This document shows, in pieces, positions 1 through 5,387 of a stretch of 5,428 nucleotides of DNA. The stretch comes from Bradyrhizobium sp. Lineage in GTDB: Bacteria; Pseudomonadota; Alphaproteobacteria; Rhizobiales; Xanthobacteraceae. The position numbers and the translations under genes are program-made. The stretch's first letter is position 1, and every line of letters begins with the position of its first letter. The DNA lies in assembly GCA_028290165.1 (NCBI GenBank), contig JAQGKJ010000715.1, positions 1-5,428 on the forward strand, read 5' to 3'. Under the pieces are notes generated by a model. The model was given only the letters and a program-made list of their open reading frames with translations. It searched no databases and was not told where the DNA came from.

Positions 1-1273
1 CGATCGCGGCGATGGCCGAAACCGAGGCGACGGTGGGCGACAAATTCGCAAGGCCGCCGCCGTCGAGCACATGATCGGCGGCGAATGCCTGGATCTTGCC
101 GGTTAAGCGGTCGACCCCGATCCGCGATCGTATCTTGAACGGATGGCGTTTGGCGCCGCCCTGGAATTGCTGATAGCGATCATGCGCCAGCCGCACCGGC
201 CGGCCGGGAAAGAAGACAGCGGCAAGGGCGACGTAGAGCATGAACGGGGTGTGGTCGCGTCCGCCGAAACTGCCGCCGAGATAGGTGAACTGGGTGTTGA
301 TGCGCGAAGGCTTGAAAGGCGCGCGAGCCTTGCCGAGCAGGAACGCGATCGCCTCGGTGGCCTCATAGGGTGACTGCACGCCAATCACGAGCTCGAGCTG
401 ATCGCCCTTTTTGTTGTACCAGCCAAGGCCGCTTTCGGGCTCCAGAAACATCGGGTCGACCGATTGGGTTTCGAACGCGCGGTCGAGCACAAGAAGCGCC
501 GGGTTGTCCGCTTCGAGTTCGGCGCGGATTTGCTCGCCATAGGTCGCAGCCTTGCCGTAGGGCGCCAGGGTTTCCTTGGCAAACGGCTCCCAGACCGGAA
601 GTGGGGTGTCCTGAAAGTGCCCGGGGGTGACCCAGCCCGCCTGGATCGGCGAATAGACATCGGGAGCTTCCGACGTTGCGCCCGCCACGCGGGTGAAGCG
701 GAACGCGGCGTAGTTGGGCAAGACCACCGGGCCGGTCTCCTCGCCCGACTTCACGAACGTACCGTCGCGCAGCGCCAGCCGCGCCCGGTCGAACGCGTCG
801 AACGTCTCGAAAATCAGCAGCGCCACCGGCTGTCCCATATAGATCGGCGTCTTGCCGATCGGGCAGAACAGATCGCCGGCGTAGAATTCGGGAACGCGGG
901 TGCCGATTTTCACGAGATCTTCCGCCGTCACCACCACCGACGGTTTTGCCGCGCCGTTCAGGCGCGCCAGATCCATGCCGGTGTAAACGTGGGTCGCGTC
1001 CGGCGCGCGGACCAGGATCGCGTGCGACGTAGCAGTCGGCCAGCCGGGAAGATCGGCGGCGCGAAAATCGGAAGTGTAGAGTTTGGCGCCGGTGACCTTG
1101 ACGACGCCGTCGATGCGCCCGGCGCCATCGGCCGCGGGATTCCAGCCGCCTCGTCCCGGCAGCGTCGCACGCGCCGGAAAGCCGGCTGGCTCCGCCGCTC
1201 CGAGGCGCGACAGGCTGAGCGCGATGCCGCCCGCCGATATCCACTTCACGAACTCACGTCGCGAGGGCCGCAT
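1..1273 (-). CDS. Molybdenum hydroxylase (xanthine dehydrogenase/aldehyde oxidase family) molybdopterin-binding large subunit, Tat-exported, 3' end outside window
   Basis: The frame is open from ATG (1271-1273) to the left edge, giving 424 codons of a larger protein. The first residues, MRPSRREFVKW, carry a twin-arginine motif (SRREFVK). A short hydrophobic stretch follows (ISAGGIALSLS, about 12-22), so export by the Tat pathway in folded, cofactor-loaded form is expected. Residues about 50-170 resemble the a/b hammerhead domain (VTGAKLYTSDF near 60-70, GQPVALLIFE near 147-156). The molybdopterin-binding domain begins about 240, with DPMFLEPESG (273-282) and GGSFGGRD (333-340), the latter matching the family's GGxFGG cofactor loop. 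The catalytic glutamate lies in the missing C-terminal part. A good ribosome site, GAGGTG (1278-1283), sits 4 nt before the ATG and supports this start. Family members hydroxylate N-heterocycles, purines or aldehydes with help from a 2Fe-2S subunit. The substrate cannot be told from this fragment. Confidence 0.9.
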   Translation of the reverse strand, partial: MRPSRREFVKWISAGGIALSLSRLGAAEPAGFPARATLPGRGGWNPAADGAGRIDGVVKVTGAKLYTSDFRAADLPGWPTATSHAILVRAPDATHVYTGMDLARLNGAAKPSVVVTAEDLVKIGTRVPEFYAGDLFCPIGKTPIYMGQPVALLIFETFDAFDRARLALRDGTFVKSGEETGPVVLPNYAAFRFTRVAGATSEAPDVYSPIQAGWVTPGHFQDTPLPVWEPFAKETLAPYGKAATYGEQIRAELEADNPALLVLDRAFETQSVDPMFLEPESGLGWYNKKGDQLELVIGVQSPYEATEAIAFLLGKARAPFKPSRINTQFTYLGGSFGGRDHTPFMLYVALAAVFFPGRPVRLAHDRYQQFQGGAKRHPFKIRSRIGVDRLTGKIQAFAADHVLDGGGLANLSPTVASVSAIAAI

Positions 1274-1357
1274 GATCCACCTCTCGCTCAACGCCGTGAC
1301 GTGCGTTTCGATATGAGAATCGCCAATACGCGGGAAATACGGGCCGATTGGGTCACG
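1274..1357 (-). other. Short intergenic gap within the probable hydroxylase operon
   Basis: These 84 bp contain the ribosome site of the downstream gene. I see no hairpin with a T-run and no convincing promoter, which favours co-transcription of the exported protein and the hydroxylase subunit. A distant pair CGTGAC (1295-1300)/GTCACG (1352-1357) exists, but its 51-nt loop makes it weak. Confidence 0.45.
1278..1283 (-). promoter_or_regulatory. Ribosome binding site of the molybdenum hydroxylase gene
   Basis: On the minus strand GAGGTG lies 4 nt before the ATG at 1273. It matches six bases of the consensus GGAGGTGA complementary to the 16S rRNA end. It fixes the start that gives an intact Tat motif. 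Confidence 0.7.
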
Positions 1358-2446
1358 TTAGTGCAGGTCGGCGATAGATGCGGGGCCGGGACCCGCCGTG
1401 ATCAAGCTCGGCCACTGCTTCGAACCGAATGGCACCACCGGCGGCAAGAAGGCCGGCATGCCGCGCTTGGCGGTTTCCGCTGCGATGGCGACGCGCGCGT
1501 CGCCGCCCATCAATTCGTAGTCCATCAGGTGATAATTGCCGAAGAACAATGAGCCGACCGAGCGATCGGCAATGATGCGCGTCAGCGATTCCAGCATGTC
1601 GGTCGGCGTTGTCGTAAAGGAGACCGTTTCGATCAGCAGCAGGCGGTCGTTGATGGCTTCCGGACCGAAGAACTGCGCCAGCACACTGAACAAGACGTTG
1701 TTCTGGCGCGCCACGTAGATGGTGTTGCTGGCGGCGTAGGTTTTGTCCCAGTCCGCACCTAGTTGGGTTTTCCAGCCGGCAAGCACCGTCATCCAGTGTG
1801 CGACCTGGGTCTGCGCCGCCCAGGTCACGTTCAGGGCCAGGAACGGCGCCTGTTTCTTGCTGAAGGCTTCCAGCGTCGCGAACGGAATGACACCCTTGGC
1901 GACGCAGTCGTCCATGAAGGCGAGGTTGTTCTGGAGGATGGTGCGATTGTTGTCGCGCCAGGCGGGCTCCATCGGCGTGGCGTCGAGGCCATCGAGCGCC
2001 GACTGCATCCGGCTCCGGTAGGCGCGCATCGCGCCGCGCCAGGATTTGTCGCCGGGATTGTCGACATAGGGTCCGACGACTTCCGCCAGCGCCATCGTGC
2101 TGTGACCGACCGACTTCAGCAATTGATAGACCACTGGCACCGATGGAGCTTCCAGCGGCGCCATGCCGGGGCGGTAGAGGATCATCTTGCCGCCGGCACC
2201 GGAAAACAGGCCGAGGATCACCGGATGCTGGCTCAGGATATTGCTCTGAAAAATCCTGGCGGCATCGCCATATAGTTCGAACATGCCAATATTGAGCGCC
2301 AACACATCCTTGGTCGCGATATCGGACGGGGTCGCGGCGGTCTTGCCTGCGATCGGCGCCATGTACGCCGGAAGGGTCTGGGCGTTGCTGACCGCGCCGC
2401 CGCCGGACAACAAGATTGCGGCCGCCAGGCAGCGGTAGCACTTCAT
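1358..2446 (-). CDS. Exported protein of unknown function (362 aa), first gene of a probable operon with the molybdenum hydroxylase
   Basis: I do not recognise this family. The protein has a typical Sec signal peptide: charged MKCYRC, a hydrophobic stretch at about 7-14, and a likely signal peptidase I site after SNA (20-22). There is no lipobox and no CxxCH haem motif, and the mature protein has a single Cys (C181), so it is not an obvious cytochrome or lipoprotein. The mature part looks mostly alpha-helical and is rich in aromatic residues. Distinct stretches are VVYQLLKSVGHSTMALAEVV (105-124), a Trp/Asn-rich middle (W163, W209, W218, W225, W233) and FFGNYHLMDYELMGGDARVA (301-320). No second membrane segment is evident. 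The start ATG (2444-2446) follows a purine-rich GAGGGGTGAGGAC. The stop is 84 bp before the hydroxylase start on the same strand, with no terminator between. A periplasmic job linked to that enzyme is inference only. Confidence 0.88.
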   Translation of the reverse strand: MKCYRCLAAAILLSGGGAVSNAQTLPAYMAPIAGKTAATPSDIATKDVLALNIGMFELYGDAARIFQSNILSQHPVILGLFSGAGGKMILYRPGMAPLEAPSVPVVYQLLKSVGHSTMALAEVVGPYVDNPGDKSWRGAMRAYRSRMQSALDGLDATPMEPAWRDNNRTILQNNLAFMDDCVAKGVIPFATLEAFSKKQAPFLALNVTWAAQTQVAHWMTVLAGWKTQLGADWDKTYAASNTIYVARQNNVLFSVLAQFFGPEAINDRLLLIETVSFTTTPTDMLESLTRIIADRSVGSLFFGNYHLMDYELMGGDARVAIAAETAKRGMPAFLPPVVPFGSKQWPSLITAGPGPASIADLH

Positions 2447-2646
2447 GTCCTCACCCCTCGCTGATTCGCGTTCGCGTTTAGGCTGCAGTACTCCCTCATC
2501 ACCGCGATCCGCAAGTGGTATATGGTCCCATCAAGCGCGCTGGGTGCGAGACGATTGATGCGGTTCGTAGAATGGTGTGGCGTTTTGGCGCGACGCGCGA
2601 CCAAAGCGGTCGGCGAGCAGCCCTTCGAATTTGGAGATAAGCCAAG
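2447..2646. promoter_or_regulatory. Divergent intergenic region between the exported-protein gene and pncA
   Basis: This 200-bp region must hold promoters for both directions. I find no strong sigma70 pair on either strand. TAGAAT (2568-2573) on the plus strand is a passable -10 without a recognisable -35. The region contains a strong inverted repeat (2581-2608, listed separately) and a tandem TTCGCG repeat (2465-2476). For pncA, GGAG (2633-2636) lies 10 nt before the ATG, a slightly long but usable ribosome site. Confidence 0.5.
2581..2608. promoter_or_regulatory. Long inverted repeat upstream of pncA (operator or 5' UTR hairpin)
   Basis: The left arm CGTTTTGGCGCG (2581-2592) pairs with the right arm CGCGACCAAAGCG (2596-2608) across a 3-nt loop (ACG). 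That makes 12 base pairs with one bulged A (2600) and one G-T wobble. It ends 38 nt before the pncA start codon. No T-run follows on either strand, so it is not an intrinsic terminator. It could be an operator for a dimeric repressor or a hairpin in the pncA 5' UTR. Confidence 0.5.
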
Positions 2647-3273
2647 ATGCAGATCCAGGTCAGCGACAATGATTTGCTGCTGATAATCGACGTGCAGAAC
2701 GATTTTTGCCCGGGCGGCGCGCTTGCGGTCTCCGACGGCGATGCGGTGGTGCCGGTCATCAATCGGCTCGGTGAGCGCTTTGACCATGTCGCGGTGACCC
2801 AGGATTGGCACCCATCAGGTCATAGTTCCTTTGCCGCGTCGCATCCGGGTTCTGCTCCCTTTGAGACCATCAGCATGCCTTACGGCCCGCAAACGCTGTG
2901 GCCCAATCATTGCGTGCAGGGCACGGCCGGGGCGGCGTTTCATCCGCAACTGGTGACGGAGCGCGCGGAACTCGTGATCCGCAAGGGCTTTCGCAGCGAA
3001 ATCGATTCCTATTCCGCGTTCTTTGAAAACGACCGGCGCACGCCGACAGGCCTGGCCGGCTATTTGCGCGAGCGCGGTCTCAAGCGAATCTTTCTAGCCG
3101 GGTTAGCCACCGACTTTTGCGTCCATTACTCCGCGGTCGACGCCCGCCGACTCGGCTTTGACACCGTGCTGGTCGAGGCCGGCTGCAGGGCGATCGATCT
3201 CGGCGGCTCGCTCGATGCCGCGTGGGCGGCAATGGCCGAGGCCGGCGTGCAGCGTATCAACGATCTCGGCTAG
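2647..3273 (+). CDS. pncA: Nicotinamidase (bifunctional nicotinamidase/pyrazinamidase)
   Basis: PncA hydrolyses nicotinamide to nicotinate and ammonia in the cytosol, feeding nicotinate into the Preiss-Handler route of NAD salvage. The 208-residue protein is the usual length for the family and has no signal peptide. The isochorismatase-fold signatures are complete: catalytic Asp15 in LIIDVQNDFCPGG, Lys113 in VIRKGF, and the nucleophile Cys158 in GLATDFCV. Metal ligands are expected to be Asp53, His55 and His59 (TQDWHPSGHSSF) and His88 (WPNHCVQGT). SEIDSYSAFFEN (117-128) is also typical. The start is supported by GGAG upstream and by family-like spacing to the first motif. Its stop lies only 15 bp from the stop of the oppositely oriented antiterminator gene. 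The related amidase NicF (maleamate) is less likely because the PncA-type metal and WPNHCV motifs are present. Confidence 0.95.
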   Translation: MQIQVSDNDLLLIIDVQNDFCPGGALAVSDGDAVVPVINRLGERFDHVAVTQDWHPSGHSSFAASHPGSAPFETISMPYGPQTLWPNHCVQGTAGAAFHPQLVTERAELVIRKGFRSEIDSYSAFFENDRRTPTGLAGYLRERGLKRIFLAGLATDFCVHYSAVDARRLGFDTVLVEAGCRAIDLGGSLDAAWAAMAEAGVQRINDLG

Positions 3274-3288
3274 CGCGACGATCTGAAC

Positions 3289-3888
3289 TTACGCCGTCCG
3301 CGTGGTCCGGTTCGGCATTCCGCCGACCGTGATGATCTCAGCGCTCAATTGCTCGATGGTGGTGCGGTGGCGCATTGCGGTCTGCCGGATCAGCGTGAAC
3401 GCGTCGGCTTCCGAAAGATCGTGCGCACGCATAATCTGCAGAACCGCGGCGAACACCACGCGGCGGGAGCGAATGCGGTCTTCCAGCCGTTCGACATGGG
3501 CGGCTTCATCGATTTTCCGTTGCGCGGAATCGAACGCCACCACCAGTGCCGTGTAAAGTCCGGCCGAGCGCAGCGGTTTTATGAGAAAGGTGGCCGGCTG
3601 CAGGTCGAGCAGCCACTTCAGGCGGCTCGGTGTCTCGGTTCCGATCAGCGCGATGACGGGAACGCCGACCTTCCACGCCGTGGCGAGATCAGACTTGATG
3701 GGGATAGAGTCGGCGTCCACCACAATGACATCGGCGTTTTGGTGCGGTGGCGGTTCAGCCGGATCGCGCTCGGAAATCGTCATGCCGAGGCGGTTGAGCT
3801 GGCGGCGCAGCACAGCGATTTCTCGCTCGTCTCTCATCAACAATAGAGCGCGACGGCCGCGGACGGAAAAAGGCGATGGCCTCGTCAT
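3289..3888 (-). CDS. AmiR-type ANTAR-domain transcription antitermination regulator
   Basis: The 199-residue length fits AmiR (about 196). Residues about 10-120 resemble a receiver or pseudo-receiver: RRALLLM as first strand, VIVVDAD with Asp58, VPVIALIG, and FLIKPL with Lys104. A helical linker, likely a coiled coil, spans about 120-142. The ANTAR domain is at about 134-188 (VERLEDRIRSRRVVFAAVLQ, then IMRAHDLSEADAFTLIRQTA, then MRHR), with the characteristic LSExxAFxxxRxxAM pattern. ANTAR proteins bind paired stem-loops in leader RNA and prevent intrinsic termination. In Pseudomonas, AmiR is held inactive by AmiC until ligand binds. Here the gene overlaps the sensor gene by ATGA, consistent with translational coupling and a fixed ratio in a complex. 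The likely target is the divergent leader at 5230-5387. No terminator is visible in the 15 bp before the converging pncA stop. Confidence 0.9.
   Translation of the reverse strand: MTRPSPFSVRGRRALLLMRDEREIAVLRRQLNRLGMTISERDPAEPPPHQNADVIVVDADSIPIKSDLATAWKVGVPVIALIGTETPSRLKWLLDLQPATFLIKPLRSAGLYTALVVAFDSAQRKIDEAAHVERLEDRIRSRRVVFAAVLQIMRAHDLSEADAFTLIRQTAMRHRTTIEQLSAEIITVGGMPNRTTRTA
3885..3888 (-). other. ATGA stop/start overlap coupling sensor and antiterminator genes
   Basis: On the minus strand the bases ATGA contain the start ATG (3886-3888) of the AmiR-type gene and the stop TGA (3885-3887) of the AmiC-type gene. No independent ribosome site of note precedes it, so re-initiation by terminating ribosomes is likely. 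Confidence 0.8.
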
Positions 3889-5066
3889 TTCACGACACGC
3901 AGATGGTTAGACCGCTTCGTCATCGCATCATTGCTCTTTTCCGCGCCTCTGCCAATCGCCGTCAGATCGAGGTTCGACAGATAGGGGTCCGGTCGTTCAG
4001 GCGCGTCGGCTTCCCAGAAGATCTTGAACTGGGACCCAAGCACGGAGCGTGCCAGACGCGGGGTCAGGAAGCAGTGATTGTTATCCGGATCGACCCAGAC
4101 CGGCCCTTGCGGGGATTCATAGCGATGATTAGCGGCCGCACGGCGGACCGCGGCGACTTCAGCCGAACCGGCGCGTCGGATGGCGCGGGCCAGCAGCATG
4201 ATGCAGACATAGGTCGATTGGCCATCGACCGAGAGATTGCTGTCGGCACCGTGGCGCGCCTTCCACCGTGCCACGAAACTGCGATTTTCGGGCCGCTCGA
4301 TGCTTTCGAAATAAGCAGATGATGTGATGCATCCGACCGAAGCCGCCGATCCGATCAGCTTGAGTTCCGGCTCGCACAGGCTGCAGCTCAGCATCGGGAT
4401 CACGAGTCCGGCACGGGTCGCCGCCGCATGGAGCGCGCGCATGCACGAATAGCTGGACTCACCGACCAGCGTGTTGAACACCACCGGCGGTTTGCGCTCG
4501 ATGATTTCCTTGACGATGTGGTCCACCGCGGTCTCGCCGAGTTCGAGCAGGCGCTCGGCAAGAACGCGGCCGCCGGCGCTGGTCACGATTTCACGAATGA
4601 CCCGGTTCATTTCCCAGGTCCAGATATAATTGGAAACGATGCAGAACACGTCGGCGGAGATGCGATCCAGCATATGCCGCACCAGCGGCACGACGTGCTG
4701 GTTGGGTGCGGCCCCGACGTAGATGACGTTGTCGCTGCTTTCAAACCCTTCGTAGCGTGCCGGATGCCAAAGCAGCCGTTCGGTACGCTCGACGATCGGG
4801 ATCACTTGCTTGCGTGACGCCGAGGTGTAACAGCCGACGATATGATCGACGCGCTCTTCGCGAATTAGATCGGCGCATGCGGTGTGATAGGCCGCGACGA
4901 CGCCGCCGGGATCGCGCAGATGGGGCTTGAAAGCGAAATCGAACTCATCGCTCGCATTGATTTCATCGACCGCCATCAACGCGCTCTTGCGCATTTCGCC
5001 CGCCATCATGGTGTAAGGTCCCGACTGGGAAAATACCAGACCAAGAGGGATGGACGGCTTGTTCAT
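3885..5066 (-). CDS. AmiC/UrtA-like periplasmic-binding-fold ligand sensor, probable negative regulator of the AmiR-type protein
   Basis: From the ATG at 5066 the protein has 393 residues, close to Pseudomonas AmiC (about 385). No signal peptide is visible, so it should be a cytosolic type I periplasmic-binding fold acting as a sensor, not a transporter component. Recognisable family stretches are LGLVFSQSGPY (8-18), LRDPGG (50-55), VGCYTSASRKQVIPIVER (77-94), RYEGFESSDNVIY (104-116), GAAPNQ (118-123), SPQGPV (318-323) and RPDPYL near the C-terminus. GCYTSASRK recalls UrtA as much as AmiC. The frame stays open upstream to a TTG at 5138, but family alignment favours the ATG, although its ribosome site is weak (CGGGG 8 nt upstream). 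The TGA stop overlaps the ATG of the antiterminator gene. The ligand is unknown. Urea-type or small amide compounds are reasonable guesses, and pocket residues differ from AmiC (see findings). Confidence 0.88.
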   Translation of the reverse strand: MNKPSIPLGLVFSQSGPYTMMAGEMRKSALMAVDEINASDEFDFAFKPHLRDPGGVVAAYHTACADLIREERVDHIVGCYTSASRKQVIPIVERTERLLWHPARYEGFESSDNVIYVGAAPNQHVVPLVRHMLDRISADVFCIVSNYIWTWEMNRVIREIVTSAGGRVLAERLLELGETAVDHIVKEIIERKPPVVFNTLVGESSYSCMRALHAAATRAGLVIPMLSCSLCEPELKLIGSAASVGCITSSAYFESIERPENRSFVARWKARHGADSNLSVDGQSTYVCIMLLARAIRRAGSAEVAAVRRAAANHRYESPQGPVWVDPDNNHCFLTPRLARSVLGSQFKIFWEADAPERPDPYLSNLDLTAIGRGAEKSNDAMTKRSNHLRVVK

Positions 5067-5170
5067 CAGGGAAGCCCCGGGCGCTGTACGGCAACTATCT
5101 GACCGCAAGAAGCTCGATCTGTCACCTTGTATCACCAATCTCTACTGCGCGTCATTTGGGCTATGTCGGC

Positions 5171-5200
5171 ATAAAAAAGGTGCGGGCGTCTCATTGACAA
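5171..5200 (-). promoter_or_regulatory. Candidate promoter for the sensor-antiterminator operon
   Basis: On the minus strand TTGTCA (5195-5200) and TTTTAT (5171-5176) are separated by 18 nt and would start transcription near 5164, about 100 nt before the ATG. The -10 match is only 4 of 6, so this is tentative. Its -35 overlaps that of the divergent promoter. A small palindrome TATG-TCGG-CATA (5162-5173) lies at the expected start. Confidence 0.3.
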
Positions 5201-5223
5201 GGCTGGCGACGCTAAGACACAAT
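5194..5223 (+). promoter_or_regulatory. Candidate sigma70 promoter for a divergent operon beyond the right edge
   Basis: A perfect -35 TTGACA (5194-5199) is followed after 18 nt by CACAAT (5218-5223, 4 of 6 to TATAAT). Transcription would begin near 5230. An inverted repeat GCGTC (5186-5190)/GACGC (5208-5212) brackets the -35 and could be an operator. Its position just upstream of a terminator-like hairpin fits an attenuated leader. Confidence 0.45.
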
Positions 5224-5229
5224 CTCAAC

Positions 5230-5387
5230 CGTACGTGAATGCGTGCATGACGAAAGCGTTCTCGCGCAGCCGATGTCGTCTGGGTGACGACCTCCAAAGT
5301 TCGTTGTGTAAAGCAAGCCTACGCGACCATTGATAGCAGCGGCATTGATGCCATTCGGGGCCTTTTCGGGTCGCGGATGGCTTTTTT
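5230..5387 (+). promoter_or_regulatory. Putative ANTAR-responsive attenuator leader
   Basis: This about 160-nt stretch between the candidate promoter and the terminator-like hairpin is rich in competing RNA structures. CGCGACC (5322-5328) can pair perfectly with GGTCGCG (5369-5375). That 7-bp stem crosses the terminator stem (5350-5356 with 5375-5381) and takes its inner 3' arm, so the two folds exclude each other. Inside it, GGC-ATTGAT-GCC (5341-5352) forms a small hexaloop hairpin whose 3' arm is the 5' end of the terminator. A further 6-bp hairpin, GTCGTC/GACGAC, lies at 5275-5291. ANTAR proteins such as AmiR recognise hexaloop hairpins overlapping terminators, and the adjacent regulator pair makes this a logical target. 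The controlled gene is outside the window. Bases 5388-5428 could be the end of the leader or the start of a gene. Confidence 0.5.
5350..5387 (+). terminator. Intrinsic terminator-like hairpin in the leader
   Basis: GCCATTC (5350-5356) pairs with GGATGGC (5375-5381) in 7 bp with one G-T wobble. The stem continues with a G-C pair, a G-G mismatch, and GGCC (5359-5362) with GGTC (5369-5372) around the loop TTTTCG. Six T residues follow directly (5382-5387), then CGTTT. It faces away from the sensor gene, so it cannot terminate any gene seen in this window, which argues for attenuation. An open reading frame also crosses it, so the T-run could be coding by chance. Confidence 0.55.

Noticed and set aside
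363..1244. Minus-strand open frame of 293 codons inside the hydroxylase region
   Set aside because: It is out of frame with the frame that gives the Tat motif and molybdopterin motifs; its product is low-complexity and Arg/Gly-rich.
1295..1357. CGTGAC/GTCACG inverted pair between the hydroxylase and exported-protein genes
   Set aside because: A 6-bp arm with a 51-nt loop is not a convincing structure or operator.
464..1552. Plus-strand open frame of 362 codons
   Set aside because: It is antisense to both the hydroxylase gene and the exported-protein gene, spans their gap, is rich in Arg/Gly/Ala typical of GC-rich shadow frames, and has no domain motif.
1353..2441. Second minus-strand frame nearly coextensive with the exported-protein gene
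   Set aside because: It is shifted relative to the frame with signal peptide and ribosome site, and its Arg-rich product has no recognisable features.
2465..2476. Tandem TTCGCG repeat
   Set aside because: Two copies of a GC-rich hexamer are expected by chance in such DNA and no further copies follow.
2443..2811. Minus-strand frame antisense to the pncA start and covering the intergenic region
   Set aside because: It overlaps a confidently identified gene and its promoter region; no motif and no ribosome site.
3262..3300. Bidirectional terminator between the converging pncA and antiterminator genes
   Set aside because: Only 15 bp separate the stops and I see no stable hairpin with a T-run; the CGATCT direct repeats there are too short to matter.
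3349..3846. Plus-strand frame antisense to the ANTAR gene
   Set aside because: It is a shadow of a gene with clear ANTAR motifs.
5067..5138. N-terminal extension of the sensor from TTG at 5138
   Set aside because: The extra 24 residues do not look like family sequence or a signal peptide; AmiC-type proteins begin close to the ATG at 5066. The weak ribosome site at the ATG leaves some doubt.
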